64,000 nt of DNA, from assembly GCA_900541585.1 (NCBI GenBank), contig UQKD01000009.1, forward strand, positions 1 to 64,000, written 5' to 3'. A program made the translations under genes and the position numbers. The stretch is from an uncultured Alistipes sp. (lineage in GTDB: Bacteria; Bacteroidota; Bacteroidia; Bacteroidales; Rikenellaceae). Positions within the stretch are counted from its first letter, which is position 1. Every line of letters begins with the position of its first letter. Of this stretch, positions 42,796 through 52,351 are shown piece by piece. The notes under the pieces are model-generated. The model saw only the letters and a list, made by a program, of their open reading frames with translations. It was not told the origin of the DNA and searched no databases.

Positions 42796-43911
42796 TTATT
42801 TTTTATGATTCTTGCTGTTGTAAACGGTTTTGAGCAGTTTCACCCCCACGACCAGCATCTGCTGGGTTCCCAGGGCCGTGCCGTCGTGGTGGGCGGCGAA
42901 CTCCGCGCGGACCGAGACTGTGTCGTCGAAGAACGAGCGGCGGTAGGAGAGCGCCGTGCGGCTGTACACCTTCTGGTCGGTGCGGAAGAAACTTTCGCCC
43001 GGATAGAGTTCGCGTCCGTAGGGGATGTGGGTCGTCGTGCCGTCGGTGTTCTCCAGATCGTGTCCGTAGAAGAAGGGGTGGATGTTGTCCCCGACATAGA
43101 GGCGTTCGTCGAGCGACAGCCCCCAGCGGCTGATCCGGAAGGCGAACTCACCCATACAGGGCTTTTCCCACGAATGGCCGAAACTGCGGTCGCGCTGGGC
43201 CGTGAGCAAAGCCCCCAGTTTGATGTCGAAATCGAAGAAGGCGTTGAACTTCACGCCGACGCAGGGGTTGAGCAGCTGCAGGTCGACGACGTTTTCGATC
43301 GGCGCGCCCTGCTGTCCCGCATAGTGGAACATCGAGTAGTTGAACCCGTAGTAGAACGTGTCGAGGTAGTGGCGTCCGGCGAGCAGGATGCGGAACTTTT
43401 CGCGCGAGAGGGTGGAATACATGCCCTCCCAGTCGCAGACGAACTCGACGTAGGAGTTCCTTTTGCCGTTGTACTGCGCCAGCACGCCGTTCATGCGGTT
43501 GTGGAAGAAGCGTTCCGACTCGGAGAAGAATGCCGTCGAATAGTCGTCGTCGTGCATCATGTCGCGCGTGAAGATACCGGCCGCGGCCGTCACCTTGGGC
43601 GTCCGGAACTGGTAGTAGAAGACGGGCTTGATCTCCGAGAGATAGGCCGATTCCGCCGACCCGAAGTTCTTGATCATGTCCGCGGCGATGACCAGCGTGT
43701 TTTTCTCGTCCCACCGGATGCCGATGCGGGGCGTCAGCCGGGCTGCGAAGTCCGTGCCCGATTCGATGTCCAGTCCCGGCACGGCGAACTCGTTGCTGCC
43801 GAATTCCTTGTTGTCGAAATACATTTTGAAATCGGTTCCCAGCAGAATCTCCTGGGCGTGTCCTGCGGCGATGCATCCCGAAAGGGCGAGCACGAGTAAA
43901 AGTTTTTTCAT
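42796..43911 (-). CDS. Putative outer-membrane beta-barrel protein, function unknown
   Basis: 371 aa from the ATG at 43911 ([20 protein letters not shown], a signal peptide; a TTG three codons upstream is not needed). The mature chain alternates aromatic and polar residues over many strands ([73 protein letters not shown]), typical of an outer-membrane barrel. It ends in a Lys/His-rich tail and not in the usual aromatic residue. I recognise no specific family. It is the first gene of a two-gene operon with glnS, an unexpected pairing. Confidence 0.75.
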   Translation of the reverse strand: MKKLLLVLALSGCIAAGHAQEILLGTDFKMYFDNKEFGSNEFAVPGLDIESGTDFAARLTPRIGIRWDEKNTLVIAADMIKNFGSAESAYLSEIKPVFYYQFRTPKVTAAAGIFTRDMMHDDDYSTAFFSESERFFHNRMNGVLAQYNGKRNSYVEFVCDWEGMYSTLSREKFRILLAGRHYLDTFYYGFNYSMFHYAGQQGAPIENVVDLQLLNPCVGVKFNAFFDFDIKLGALLTAQRDRSFGHSWEKPCMGEFAFRISRWGLSLDERLYVGDNIHPFFYGHDLENTDGTTTHIPYGRELYPGESFFRTDQKVYSRTALSYRRSFFDDTVSVRAEFAAHHDGTALGTQQMLVVGVKLLKTVYNSKNHKK

Positions 43912-43934
43912 AGGTATCAACGGAATATAGCTGA

Positions 43935-43942
43935 CAAAAGTA
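43935..43942 (-). promoter_or_regulatory. -7 box for the barrel-glnS operon
   Basis: TACTTTTG on the minus strand matches TAnnTTTG, 23 bp before the start at 43911. Confidence 0.45.
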
Positions 43943-43964
43943 AGGAAAAGATTTTAATTTTATT

Positions 43965-43972
43965 TACTTTTG
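43965..43972 (+). promoter_or_regulatory. -7 box for the SpoU methyltransferase gene
   Basis: TACTTTTG matches TAnnTTTG, 29 bp before the ATG at 44002. Together with the minus-strand box at 43935 it forms a compact divergent promoter region. Confidence 0.45.
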
Positions 43973-44001
43973 CCCCCGAAATCAACCGTTCCGAATCCAT
44001 T

Positions 44002-44538
44002 ATGCGCAAAATCACCAACGAAGAGCTGGGCAGGCCTTCTCCCGAGGAGTTCGCCGCGATGGAAAAGATGCCCGTCACGGTGGTGCTGGACAACGTCCGT
44101 TCGGCCCAGAATGTCGGAGCCTTTTTCCGCACGGGCGACGCCTTCGCCGTGGAGCGGATCGCCCTCTGCGGCATCACCGCCGTGCCGCCCTCCCGTGACA
44201 TCCATAAAACGGCCCTGGGAGCCGAGATGACCGTGCCGTGGAGCCATCACGCTTCGACCGTCGGGTGCATCGCGCAGCTGCGCGCCGAAGGGTATGCGGT
44301 CTATGCCGTGGAGCAGGTCGAGGGCGCCGTGATGCTCGACGCGTTCCGCGCCGCGCCGGGGGTGAAATATGCGCTGGTTTTCGGCAACGAGGTCGACGGC
44401 GTGGGGCAGGAGGCGGTGGACCTGTGCGACGGGGCCGTCGAAATCCCGCAGGCCGGGACCAAGCATTCGGTCAACGTCTCGGTGTCGGGCGGCGTCGTTT
44501 TATGGAGTTTCTTTTGCCAAATCCGTCCGAAGCGTTAA
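44002..44538 (+). CDS. SpoU/TrmH-family RNA 2'-O-methyltransferase
   Basis: 178 aa, a small single-domain SPOUT enzyme that methylates a ribose 2'-OH in tRNA or rRNA with S-adenosylmethionine. Motif 1 is VVLDNVRSAQNVGAFFRTGDAF (~30-51), motif 2 is ALVFGNEVDGVGQEAVDLCD, and motif 3 is VEIPQAGTKHSVNVSVSGGVVLW, which forms the knot. It lacks the N-terminal substrate-binding domain of RlmB, so the target RNA cannot be stated. Its stop codon overlaps the -7 box of panB downstream. Confidence 0.93.
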   Translation: MRKITNEELGRPSPEEFAAMEKMPVTVVLDNVRSAQNVGAFFRTGDAFAVERIALCGITAVPPSRDIHKTALGAEMTVPWSHHASTVGCIAQLRAEGYAVYAVEQVEGAVMLDAFRAAPGVKYALVFGNEVDGVGQEAVDLCDGAVEIPQAGTKHSVNVSVSGGVVLWSFFCQIRPKR

Positions 44539-44543
44539 CTTTG
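44513..44543 (+). promoter_or_regulatory. Complete Bacteroidota promoter for panB
   Basis: TTTG (44513-44516), a 19-bp spacer, then TAACTTTG (44536-44543) is an exact fit to the -33/-7 consensus. It overlaps the end of the preceding methyltransferase gene and lies 30 bp before the panB ATG. Confidence 0.75.
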
Positions 44544-44572
44544 CCGCGTTGTAAAACCTAAAATCTGAAAAA

Positions 44573-45388
44573 ATGTCAGTAGAAAGCACTGTCAGGGCGG
44601 TGACCACTTACCGCCTGACGGAGATGAAACAGCGGGGCGAGAAGATCGCCATGCTTACCTCTTACGACTATTCGATGGCGAAGATCGTCGATGCCGCGGG
44701 TATCGACGTAATCCTCGTGGGCGACTCGGCCGCCAACGTGATGGCCGGTTACGAGACCACGGTCCCCATCACCCTCGATATGATGATCTACCATGCCCGC
44801 TCGGTCGTGCGTGCCGTGGAGCGGGCGCTTGTCGTCGTCGACCTGCCGTTCGGAACCTATCAGGGCAACTCGAAGGTGGCCCTCGACTCGGCCGTCCGCA
44901 TCATGAAGGAGACCGAGGCCGACGCCGTGAAGATGGAGGGCGGCGAGGAGATCCTCGAATCGGTTCAGCGCATTCTTTCGGCCGGCATTCCCATCATGGG
45001 ACACCTCGGCCTGACGCCCCAGTCGATCCACAAGTTCGGGACCTACGCCGTCCGCGCCAAGGAGGAGGCCGAGGCCGAAAAACTGCTGCACGACGCGCAC
45101 CTGCTGAGCGATGCGGGGTGTTTCGGCATCGTGCTCGAAAAGATTCCCGCGGCGCTGGCCGCGCGCGTGACCGCCGAGATTCCGACCCCGACGATCGGCA
45201 TCGGCGCCGGCGGAGGATGCGACGGCCAGGTGCTTGTGATCCACGACATGCTGGGCATCAACAAAGGTTTTTCGCCGCGTTTCCTGCGCCGCTACGCCGA
45301 CCTGCATTCGGTGATGACCGGGGCTGTGGAACAGTATGTCAAGGATGTGAAGGAGTGCGATTTCCCCAACGAAAAGGAGCAGTATTAA
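44573..45388 (+). CDS. panB: 3-methyl-2-oxobutanoate hydroxymethyltransferase (ketopantoate synthesis)
   Basis: 271 aa. Transfers a hydroxymethyl group from 5,10-methylene-THF to alpha-ketoisovalerate, the first committed step of pantothenate and CoA synthesis. Family motifs: [45 protein letters not shown] (~21-65), [39 protein letters not shown]-type [29 protein letters not shown] and the C-terminal [15 protein letters not shown]. panC and panD are not adjacent. It is transcribed from its own promoter and ends at an intrinsic terminator. Confidence 0.97.
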   Translation: MSVESTVRAVTTYRLTEMKQRGEKIAMLTSYDYSMAKIVDAAGIDVILVGDSAANVMAGYETTVPITLDMMIYHARSVVRAVERALVVVDLPFGTYQGNSKVALDSAVRIMKETEADAVKMEGGEEILESVQRILSAGIPIMGHLGLTPQSIHKFGTYAVRAKEEAEAEKLLHDAHLLSDAGCFGIVLEKIPAALAARVTAEIPTPTIGIGAGGGCDGQVLVIHDMLGINKGFSPRFLRRYADLHSVMTGAVEQYVKDVKECDFPNEKEQY

Positions 45389-45403
45389 ACCTCTCCGTAC
45401 ATG

Positions 45404-45437
45404 AGGAGGTCCGGCCGCATGGTCGGACCTCTTTCAT
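45404..45437 (+). terminator. Intrinsic terminator after panB
   Basis: An 8-bp perfect stem (GAGGTCCG at 45406-45413, CGGACCTC at 45424-45431) with a 10-nt loop is followed by TTTCATTT. It lies between the convergent panB and TlpA genes. Confidence 0.75.
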
Positions 45438-46604
45438 TTATTTCAGCGCTTCGGCGAGTTTTTCGTAGAAGTCAGGCCCTTCGCCCGCGAATTTCCCGAC
45501 GATACGACCCTCCGGATCGACGAGCACTTTGGTCGGGTAGCTTTCGACGGCGTATCTCACCGAAACGTCTTCGGCGGACGGCGTACCTTCCGGGTTCCGG
45601 ACATTGACCCACGGCAGCTGGTGTTCTCCGATCGCCGCGAGCCATTTTTCCGGCGTGTCCCGGCTGTCGATGCCGACGATCTCCAGCCTGTTCTTGTATT
45701 TCGCGTAGAGTCTCTTCATTTCCGGAAATCCTTTGATGCACCATCCGCACCAGCTGCCCCAGAAATCGAGCACGACGTATTTTCCGCGCAGCGACGAGAG
45801 CCTGAAATCCGTTCCGTCCGGGCGTTTGAGGGTAAAGTCCGGCGCCGGTTCGCCGGGGACGATCCGGGTTTTCGCAAGCAGGACCTGGCGGCGCTTTTCG
45901 GCTTTGGAAAGCAGCGGCCCGATCAGCGGGCGGAAGATCGAGTTGCGGGCCGCATCGCCCAGCCGTCCGTAATAGGAGAGTACGCTGTCGACGGGGATCT
46001 GCCGCAGGCAATATCCTGCGAGCGGATTGTCCGGGTTGGCGGCGATATAATTCATTTCGCAGGCCCGGCGGCGGTCCGTCACCTGTTGGAACTGCTCGTA
46101 GAGCGCCTCCTGTTCCGTGCGGGATTTTCCGGCCATGGCGTTTTGAAGCCGTTCGCCCTCGATCCAGAATGTCCGTAGTTCCCGGTAATGTTCGCTATGG
46201 TCTTCGTTGAGGCGTGTTCCCGAAAGCATGCAGTCGAACACCGTCGAGTCGATCCGGCCTTTGAGTTTCACCCGCTCGCCCGGGGCGAGGAACAATTTCA
46301 TGTCCGAGGTGTAGGTGGAATAACGTTTTCCCCGGGAAGATTCCATGAGCTGAACGGGTGTGATGACCAGCAGCGTCGGTTGTTCGACGGAAATATCGTA
46401 GGCCAGGCGTCCGTTCTCGGCGACGACCGTGTCGTAGGTGATCCGTTCGTCGGAATCGTCCTCAAGGTCGGGAATGTCCGCGATGGCGCAGGAGGCGATT
46501 TGGAGCGTGTCGTTCGTCAGTCCGGCGATCCGGCCCGAGACGGAGTGGCGGGGCGCGCAGCCCGTGAGGGCGGCGGTCAGCAGGAATAGCAGCGGTCTTT
46601 TCAT
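45438..46604 (-). CDS. TlpA/ResA-type thiol-disulfide oxidoreductase lipoprotein
   Basis: 388 aa from the ATG at 46604. Lipoprotein signal MKRPLLFLLTAALTGC (Cys16). The N-terminal half resembles the DUF4369-type domain common in Bacteroidota thioredoxin lipoproteins (VSGRIAGLTNDTLQIAS, LFLAPGERVKLKGRID). A helical middle follows, then a C-terminal thioredoxin domain: PAPDFTLKRPDGTDFRLSSLRGKYVVLDFWGSWCGWC with the active site C286-G-W-C289 and the cis-Pro in ESYPTKVLVD. Unlike the CGAS protein at 10646, this one keeps both cysteines. It is monocistronic, with a TATCTTCG box about 30 bp upstream. Confidence 0.92.
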   Translation of the reverse strand: MKRPLLFLLTAALTGCAPRHSVSGRIAGLTNDTLQIASCAIADIPDLEDDSDERITYDTVVAENGRLAYDISVEQPTLLVITPVQLMESSRGKRYSTYTSDMKLFLAPGERVKLKGRIDSTVFDCMLSGTRLNEDHSEHYRELRTFWIEGERLQNAMAGKSRTEQEALYEQFQQVTDRRRACEMNYIAANPDNPLAGYCLRQIPVDSVLSYYGRLGDAARNSIFRPLIGPLLSKAEKRRQVLLAKTRIVPGEPAPDFTLKRPDGTDFRLSSLRGKYVVLDFWGSWCGWCIKGFPEMKRLYAKYKNRLEIVGIDSRDTPEKWLAAIGEHQLPWVNVRNPEGTPSAEDVSVRYAVESYPTKVLVDPEGRIVGKFAGEGPDFYEKLAEALK

Positions 46605-46732
46605 TTCGGAGTCGATGGGGTGGTTCGGAAACCGAAGATACGAAAAAAAGCCGTCCGTTGAACCTCCTGACAAATTGTTGAAAAAAAATCGACGGATCGG
46701 GCCGGAAATTAGGCCGTTTCGAAAAAAATCAC

Positions 46733-46740
46733 TACATTTG
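46733..46740 (+). promoter_or_regulatory. -7 box for guaB
   Basis: TACATTTG matches TAnnTTTG, 26 bp before the guaB ATG at 46766. Confidence 0.5.
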
Positions 46741-46765
46741 CGAGCAACAAAAATCCACGTTCATT

Positions 46766-48244
46766 ATGTCTTTTATCAATGAAAGGGTTCAGCCCGAAGG
46801 ACTTACCTTCGACGATGTGCTGCTTATACCCGCCTATTCGGAAGTGTTGCCGCGAGAGGTCAATGTCCAGACCCGTTTCTCGCGAAATATCTCTCTCAAC
46901 ATCCCCATCGTGTCCGCCGCCATGGACACGGTAACCGAAGCGCCGCTGGCGATCGCCCTGGCGCGGGAAGGTGGAATCGGCGTGATCCACAAGAACATGA
47001 CCATCGCCGAGCAGGCCGCGCAGGTCCGCAAGGTGAAGCGCGCCGAGAACGGCATGATCTACGATCCGGTGACCATTTCCAAGGACCACACCGTAGGCGA
47101 TGCGCTGAACCTGATGAAAGAGAACCGTATCGGAGGCATTCCGGTCGTGAATGCGGACAAAATACTCATCGGCATCGTCACCAATCGCGACCTGCGTTTC
47201 CAGCGCGACATGTCGCGCCGCATCGAAGAGGTGATGACGCCCGGCGACCGCCTCGTGACGACGCACAATCCCGAACTGGCGCATGCCCAGGAGATACTGC
47301 TCAACAGCAAGATCGAAAAGCTCCCCGTGGTGGACGACGAAGGCCATCTGGTGGGGCTTATCACTTATAAGGACATCACCAAGGTGCAGGACCATCCCAA
47401 CGCCTGCAAGGACGCGAAGGGCCGCCTGCGCGTGGCTGCCGGCGTCGGCGTCACGCCCGACGCGATGGACCGCGTGAAGGCGCTGGTCGCCGAGGATGTC
47501 GACGCCGTGGTGCTCGATTCGGCGCACGGCCATTCGGCCAACATCGTTTCGATGCTCAGGCGGATCAAGGAGGTCTATCCGTCGCTCGACGTCGTGGTGG
47601 GCAACATCGCCACGGGCGGGGCTGCGCGCTACCTGATCGAGAACGGCGCCGACGGCGTGAAGGTCGGCATCGGCCCCGGTTCGATCTGCACGACGCGCAT
47701 CATCGCGGGTGTGGGCGTTCCCCAGCTGACGGCCATCTACGACGTGGCCTGCGTGGCCCGCGAGAGCGGCGTTCCGGTGATCGCCGACGGCGGCCTGCGT
47801 TATTCGGGGGACCTGGTGAAGGCGCTGGCTGCGGGCGGCGACTGCGTGATGATCGGCTCGATGTTCGCCGGCACGGAGGAGGCTCCGGGCGAGACGATCA
47901 TCTTCAACGGCCGCAAGTTCAAGAGCTACCGCGGCATGGGTTCGATCGACGCCATGAAGGCCGGGTCGGCCGACCGCTATTTCCAGAAGGGCTGCGAAGG
48001 CAACATCAGCAAGCTCGTTCCCGAAGGCATCGCCGCGCGCGTGCCGTTCAAGGGGTCCCTTTCCGAGACGGTTTACCAGCTCATCGGCGGCGTCCGTTCG
48101 GGCATGGGTTACTGCGGCGCGAAGAATATCGAGGCGCTCAAGCAGGCCCGTTTCATCCGCATCACGGCTTCGGGCATGCAGGAGAGCCATCCCCACGACG
48201 TGGCCATCACAAGCGAGGCGCCTAACTATTCGAGCGAACGGTAG
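46766..48244 (+). CDS. guaB: Inosine-5'-monophosphate dehydrogenase
   Basis: 492 aa. Oxidises IMP to XMP with NAD+, the first step of GMP synthesis. The catalytic Cys is C308 in [20 protein letters not shown]. The barrel N-terminus is [17 protein letters not shown]. Two CBS domains are inserted at ~95-205 ([18 protein letters not shown] to [12 protein letters not shown]). The C-terminal flap ([17 protein letters not shown] and SDRYFQ) is intact. A 56-aa ORF and guaA follow in the same direction, so the guanylate genes form one transcription unit. Confidence 0.97.
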   Translation: MSFINERVQPEGLTFDDVLLIPAYSEVLPREVNVQTRFSRNISLNIPIVSAAMDTVTEAPLAIALAREGGIGVIHKNMTIAEQAAQVRKVKRAENGMIYDPVTISKDHTVGDALNLMKENRIGGIPVVNADKILIGIVTNRDLRFQRDMSRRIEEVMTPGDRLVTTHNPELAHAQEILLNSKIEKLPVVDDEGHLVGLITYKDITKVQDHPNACKDAKGRLRVAAGVGVTPDAMDRVKALVAEDVDAVVLDSAHGHSANIVSMLRRIKEVYPSLDVVVGNIATGGAARYLIENGADGVKVGIGPGSICTTRIIAGVGVPQLTAIYDVACVARESGVPVIADGGLRYSGDLVKALAAGGDCVMIGSMFAGTEEAPGETIIFNGRKFKSYRGMGSIDAMKAGSADRYFQKGCEGNISKLVPEGIAARVPFKGSLSETVYQLIGGVRSGMGYCGAKNIEALKQARFIRITASGMQESHPHDVAITSEAPNYSSER

Positions 48245-48415
48245 ATGGGACTCCCGGTCTCGAAATATGACTGGTGGATTCTGGCGGCGGCGTTCGCACT
48301 GTTCGCCGCATGGCTGATCACCCGCCTCCCGGTGCTGCGTACACTGGTCCTTGCGGCGGCGTTGGGTTATCTTCTCCGGCGCGTGTGGGTGGGCTATCGA
48401 AATTTTGGAAAGTAA
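48245..48415 (+). CDS. Small two-helix membrane protein between guaB and guaA
   Basis: 56 aa, starting directly after the guaB stop codon and ending 13 bp before guaA. The sequence begins MGLPVSKYDWWILAAAFALF and continues through a second hydrophobic run (VLRTLVLAAALGYLLRRVWVG), giving two probable membrane helices separated by a TRLP turn, with basic residues at the C-terminus. The tight zero-gap start suggests translational coupling to guaB. I know no family; it could be a regulator or a chance ORF. Confidence 0.55.
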   Translation: MGLPVSKYDWWILAAAFALFAAWLITRLPVLRTLVLAAALGYLLRRVWVGYRNFGK

Positions 48416-48428
48416 TTGAACGACTGAT

Positions 48429-49955
48429 ATGGAAAAAATCCTGATTCTCGACTTCGGGTCGCAGTACACGCAGCTCATCGCGCGGCGTGTGCGCGAACTC
48501 TGTGTCTATTGCGAAATCCACCCCTTCAACAAGATCCCGGCGATAGACGCGTCGGTGCGGGGCGTGATTCTTTCGGGCAGTCCCTTCTCCGTGCGGGACG
48601 CACAGGCTCCGACTCCCGACCTTTCGGCCATCAAGGGCAAACTGCCGCTGCTGGGCGTCTGCTACGGCGCGCAGTTCCTCGCTTCGGCTTTCGGCGGCGA
48701 GGTGCAGCCTGCGCCCAGCCGCGAATACGGCCGCGCGATGCTCACCGTGGGCGATGCGTCGGATGCGCTGATGCGCGGCCTTCCGGCCCGCACGCAGGTG
48801 TGGATGTCGCACGGCGACACCATTACGCGCGTGCCCGACAACTATGAACTGATCGCCAGCACCGAGGACGTGCGCGTCGCCGCCTTCCGCGTCGGGGGCG
48901 AGCGGACGTGGGGCATCCAGTTCCACCCCGAAGTGTACCATTCGACCGACGGCACGCAGCTGCTCAAAAACTTCGTCGTGGACATCTGCGGCTGTGATCA
49001 GTCGTGGACCTCGGAGAGTTTCGTCGAGGCCACCGTGCGCGAGCTGCGCGAAAAGCTGGGCGACGACAAGGTCGTGCTGGCGCTTTCGGGCGGAGTGGAT
49101 TCGTCGGTGGCGGCCGTGCTGCTGCACAGGGCCATCGGCAAGAACCTCTACTGCGTCTTCGTCGACTCGGGCCTGCTGCGCAAGAACGAGTTCGAGGAGG
49201 TGCTCGAATCCTACAAGCACATGGGGCTGAACGTCAAGGGCGTGAATGCTTCGGCCAAGTTCCTGGGCGATCTGGCGGGCGTTACGGATCCCGAGCGGAA
49301 GCGCAAGATCATCGGCCGCGACTTCGTGGAGGTTTTCAACGAGGAGGCCATTCAGATCAAGGATGTCAAGTGGCTGGCGCAGGGTACGATCTACCCGGAC
49401 GTGATCGAGTCGTGCTCGGTCAACGGCCCTTCGGCCACGATCAAGTCGCACCACAACGTCGGCGGGCTTCCCGAGAAGATGAACCTCCGGATCGTCGAGC
49501 CGCTGCGCCTGCTGTTCAAGGACGAGGTGCGCCGTGTGGGGCGTTCGATGGGCATTTCCGAACAGCTGATCGGCCGCCATCCCTTCCCGGGACCGGGCCT
49601 TGCGATCCGCATCCTGGGCGACATCACGCCCGAGAAGGTCGAAATTCTCCAGAACGTCGACAAAATCTATATCGACTCGCTGCGCGCCGCCGGGCTGTAC
49701 GACCGGGTGTGGCAGGCGGGGGCGATCCTGCTCCCGGTGAAGAGCGTGGGCGTGATGGGCGACGAGCGCACCTACGAGAGCTGCGTGGCCCTGCGTGCCG
49801 TGACCTCGACCGACGGCATGACCGCCGACTGGGTGCACCTGCCCTACGAGTTCCTGGCCGATGTTTCGAACGACATCATCAACAAGGTCAAGGGGGTCAA
49901 CCGCGTAGTCTACGACATCTCCTCCAAACCGCCCGCAACGATCGAGTGGGAGTAG
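48429..49955 (+). CDS. guaA: GMP synthase (glutamine-hydrolysing)
   Basis: 508 aa. Converts XMP to GMP using glutamine and ATP. The N-terminal class I glutamine amidotransferase domain has C78 in [12 protein letters not shown] and the His/Glu pair in [12 protein letters not shown]. The ATP pyrophosphatase domain has the PP-loop [15 protein letters not shown]. The C-terminal dimerisation domain has [32 protein letters not shown] and the closing [17 protein letters not shown]. It completes guanylate synthesis after guaB. Confidence 0.97.
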   Translation: MEKILILDFGSQYTQLIARRVRELCVYCEIHPFNKIPAIDASVRGVILSGSPFSVRDAQAPTPDLSAIKGKLPLLGVCYGAQFLASAFGGEVQPAPSREYGRAMLTVGDASDALMRGLPARTQVWMSHGDTITRVPDNYELIASTEDVRVAAFRVGGERTWGIQFHPEVYHSTDGTQLLKNFVVDICGCDQSWTSESFVEATVRELREKLGDDKVVLALSGGVDSSVAAVLLHRAIGKNLYCVFVDSGLLRKNEFEEVLESYKHMGLNVKGVNASAKFLGDLAGVTDPERKRKIIGRDFVEVFNEEAIQIKDVKWLAQGTIYPDVIESCSVNGPSATIKSHHNVGGLPEKMNLRIVEPLRLLFKDEVRRVGRSMGISEQLIGRHPFPGPGLAIRILGDITPEKVEILQNVDKIYIDSLRAAGLYDRVWQAGAILLPVKSVGVMGDERTYESCVALRAVTSTDGMTADWVHLPYEFLADVSNDIINKVKGVNRVVYDISSKPPATIEWE

Positions 49956-49970
49956 GGGATTCCCGTTATG

Positions 49971-50007
49971 AGAAAGGGCCGCATCCGTTGCAGATGCGGC
50001 CCTTTCT
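49971..50007. terminator. Bidirectional terminator between guaA and GH3
   Basis: A 15-bp perfect stem (49971-49985 with 49993-50007, core GGGCCGCATC) with a 7-nt loop and A/T-rich base separates the convergent guaA and GH3 genes. Confidence 0.85.
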
Positions 50008-50022
50008 TTATGAGGTGCGGGA

Positions 50023-52128
50023 CTATTTCACCGTGACGGGCAGGGTGGCGGCGATGTCGGCCGACGAGGTTCCCAGCGAGAGGGTGTATTCGCCCGGATT
50101 GACCTTCCAGTCGCGCGACTGCGTGTCCCAGAACGCCAGCGCCTGCCGGTCGAGTTCGAACTCCACGACGGTGCTTTTGCCGGGGGCCAGGGTCACTTTC
50201 CGGAAGCCTTTCAACTCTTTTTTCGGGCGGAGGACCGTCGGGGCGTTCTCCGAGACGTAGAGCTGCACGACTTCCGCTCCCTCGCGGTCGCCCGTGTTGG
50301 TCAGCGTGACGCTCACCTTCAGCGGCTTGTCGGCGGGGAATGTCTTCGGGGCGCGGGGCTTCTCCAGCGCGAAGGTCGTGTACGAAAGTCCGAACCCGAA
50401 GGGGTAGAGCGGTGCGATGCCCTTGGTTTCGTACCAGCGGTAGCCGACCAGCACCGACTCCTTGTAATCGACGTCGTAGAGCTGGATCAGGCGTTCGTTG
50501 TAGGCGCGGGGCGCTTTGTTGTAGAACTCCGCGCCGGCGGGCATCGTGCCTTTGGCGGGGGAGTCGTTGAACTCCTTCTCGATGGTCATGGGCAGCTTGC
50601 CCGAGGGCGACAGTTTGCCCGAAAGTATGTCGGCCAGCGCCGTGAATCCGCTCTGGCCCGGGTACCAGCCGTAGATCACCGCCGCGGCCCGTTCGTTCCA
50701 GCCGCCCATGCGGATGCCCGAACCCGAGTTGACCAGCACGATGGTGTTGGGATTGGCCTCGACGGCCGTGCGGATGAAGGCTTCCTCCTCCTTGGGCAGC
50801 GCGAAAGGGCGTTCGAACGACTCCACGTCGATCGTGCCCGTCGAGAGCAGCACCACGTCGGCGGCCGCCAGCTCCTCGCGGGAGGGCTTTTCGACGACGC
50901 GGACTGCATCGCCGTAGACCTCGCGGAGCGCCGCGGTCAGCGTCACGTTGTCGTAGCCCAGCACCTCGGCCGAGGACGAAGTGCTGCCTCCCGTGCGGGG
51001 AATCTGCTCGGTGAAGCGGCCCGTCAGCAGGATTTTGCGGCCTTCGGCGAGGGGCAGGATGCCGTTATTGCGCAGCAGTACGATGCCCTCGGCGGCCACG
51101 TCGTAGCCGGTCTGCTTGTGCGCGGGGAATTTCTCCAGCAGGGCGGGAACGTATTTCTCCCGGTCGTAAAGCCCGAAGGCGATGCTCGTGGCGATGTTGG
51201 GACGGATCATCTTTTCGATGTCCTTTTCGGTGATGCGGCCCTCCTTGAGCAGCGCGCGCACCTCGCCGAAGAACTCCTTGCGGCCCGGCATCTCGACGTT
51301 CTGGCCGCTCTTGACCACCTTTTCCGTGTCGTTCACCGACGTCCAGTCGCTCATCACGCAGCCCCGGAATCCCAGTTCGCCGCGCAGGATGCGCCGGATC
51401 AGGTCGGCGTTCTGCCCGGCCCACTCGCCGTTGAGCCGGTTGTAGGAGGTCATCACGTAACCCACGCCGGCGTCGATGCCGGCCTTGAACGGCGGCAGGT
51501 AGAGTTCGTGCAGCGCCCGTTCGTCGACGATCGAGTTCGAGCGGCGGCGGTAAAATTCCGTCTCGTTGCAGATGAAGTGTTTCAGGCACGCCACGGTTCC
51601 CGTCGACTGCATGCCCTTCACGTACTCGGCGACCATCGCCGCGGAGAGCAGCGGGTCTTCGCCCATGTATTCGAAGTTGCGTCCGTTCTGCGAGTTGCGG
51701 TAGATATTCATGCCCGGACCCAGCAGGACTTCGATGCCTCCGGCGCGGCACTCTTCGCCCACGGCTTCGGCGTATTCATAGGCCAGCGACGGGTTGAAGG
51801 TCGCCGCCAGGGCTATCGGGCACGGAAAGGCCGTCGAACGCTCCAGCTGGCGGACCATCGTGGGATCGGACAGGTTGTCGCGCATGTGCACGCCCTGCGT
51901 GGCGTCGGAGAGATAGATGTAGGGCATGCCTTTCTCGGGCACGCCGTAAAAGAAGAAGGAGGAGTAGCCGCGCATGAACGAGATTTTCTCGTCGAGGGTC
52001 AGCTGTGCGATCCGGGCGTCGGCCTGTTGGTAGGCCTCGTCCCACGCTACGACCTGCTGGGCCGCGGCCGGTGCAATCGCCGCGGCCGCCGTTGCGAAGG
52101 CGAGCAAAAGTTTTACGGAGGTTTTCAT
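50023..52128 (-). CDS. GH3 beta-glucosidase, secreted
   Basis: 701 aa. Signal peptide MKTSVKLLLAFATAAAAIAPAAAQ. It is a family 3 glycoside hydrolase with the nucleophile D261 in GFRGCVMSDWTSVND, a KHF motif (183-185), the N-terminal LTLDEKISFMRGYSSFFFYGVPEKG-type segment, a GNxxEYMGEDP-like substrate loop (GRNFEYMGEDPLL) and a fibronectin-III C-domain (VTLTNTGDREGAEVVQLYVSE). The sequence is of a different subgroup from the GH3 at 30954 (IPxTGGSTSS and GMPGRKEFFGE-type inserts). It is probably periplasmic and cleaves terminal beta-linked glucose or a related sugar. Confidence 0.95.
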   Translation of the reverse strand: MKTSVKLLLAFATAAAAIAPAAAQQVVAWDEAYQQADARIAQLTLDEKISFMRGYSSFFFYGVPEKGMPYIYLSDATQGVHMRDNLSDPTMVRQLERSTAFPCPIALAATFNPSLAYEYAEAVGEECRAGGIEVLLGPGMNIYRNSQNGRNFEYMGEDPLLSAAMVAEYVKGMQSTGTVACLKHFICNETEFYRRRSNSIVDERALHELYLPPFKAGIDAGVGYVMTSYNRLNGEWAGQNADLIRRILRGELGFRGCVMSDWTSVNDTEKVVKSGQNVEMPGRKEFFGEVRALLKEGRITEKDIEKMIRPNIATSIAFGLYDREKYVPALLEKFPAHKQTGYDVAAEGIVLLRNNGILPLAEGRKILLTGRFTEQIPRTGGSTSSSAEVLGYDNVTLTAALREVYGDAVRVVEKPSREELAAADVVLLSTGTIDVESFERPFALPKEEEAFIRTAVEANPNTIVLVNSGSGIRMGGWNERAAAVIYGWYPGQSGFTALADILSGKLSPSGKLPMTIEKEFNDSPAKGTMPAGAEFYNKAPRAYNERLIQLYDVDYKESVLVGYRWYETKGIAPLYPFGFGLSYTTFALEKPRAPKTFPADKPLKVSVTLTNTGDREGAEVVQLYVSENAPTVLRPKKELKGFRKVTLAPGKSTVVEFELDRQALAFWDTQSRDWKVNPGEYTLSLGTSSADIAATLPVTVK

Positions 52129-52163
52129 CGTTTTTTCGAATTGGTTTGCGTTTCGGTTTTCTG

Positions 52164-52171
52164 CAAAGTTA
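52164..52171 (-). promoter_or_regulatory. -7 box for the GH3 gene
   Basis: TAACTTTG on the minus strand matches TAnnTTTG, 35 bp before the start at 52128. Confidence 0.5.
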
Positions 52172-52220
52172 GCGCATGAAAGGTCCGCCGGAACGGCCCT
52201 GCGGAAAAATATAAACGATA

Positions 52221-52261
52221 CGGAATGTCAGTTTTCTGAAAATCAACTGATTGATATTCCG
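52221..52261. promoter_or_regulatory. Nested inverted repeat in a divergent promoter region
   Basis: CGGAAT (52221-52226) pairs with ATTCCG (52256-52261), and inside it TCAGTT (52228-52233) pairs with AACTGA (52245-52250). It lies between the divergent GH3 and DUF6377-like genes and could be an operator site. No regulator is identified. Confidence 0.35.
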
Positions 52262-52299
52262 AATATCGCTGAATTATACAAATAAAACAGACACAATAA

Positions 52300-52332
52300 T
52301 TTGTTTTTGCATCTTTTTTATCGCTATATTTG
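52300..52332 (+). promoter_or_regulatory. Promoter for the DUF6377-like regulator
   Basis: TTTG (52300-52303), a 21-bp spacer, then TATATTTG (52325-52332), 19 bp before the ATG at 52352. Confidence 0.55.
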
Positions 52333-52351
52333 CGCAAACCCGTTGCCTGAA

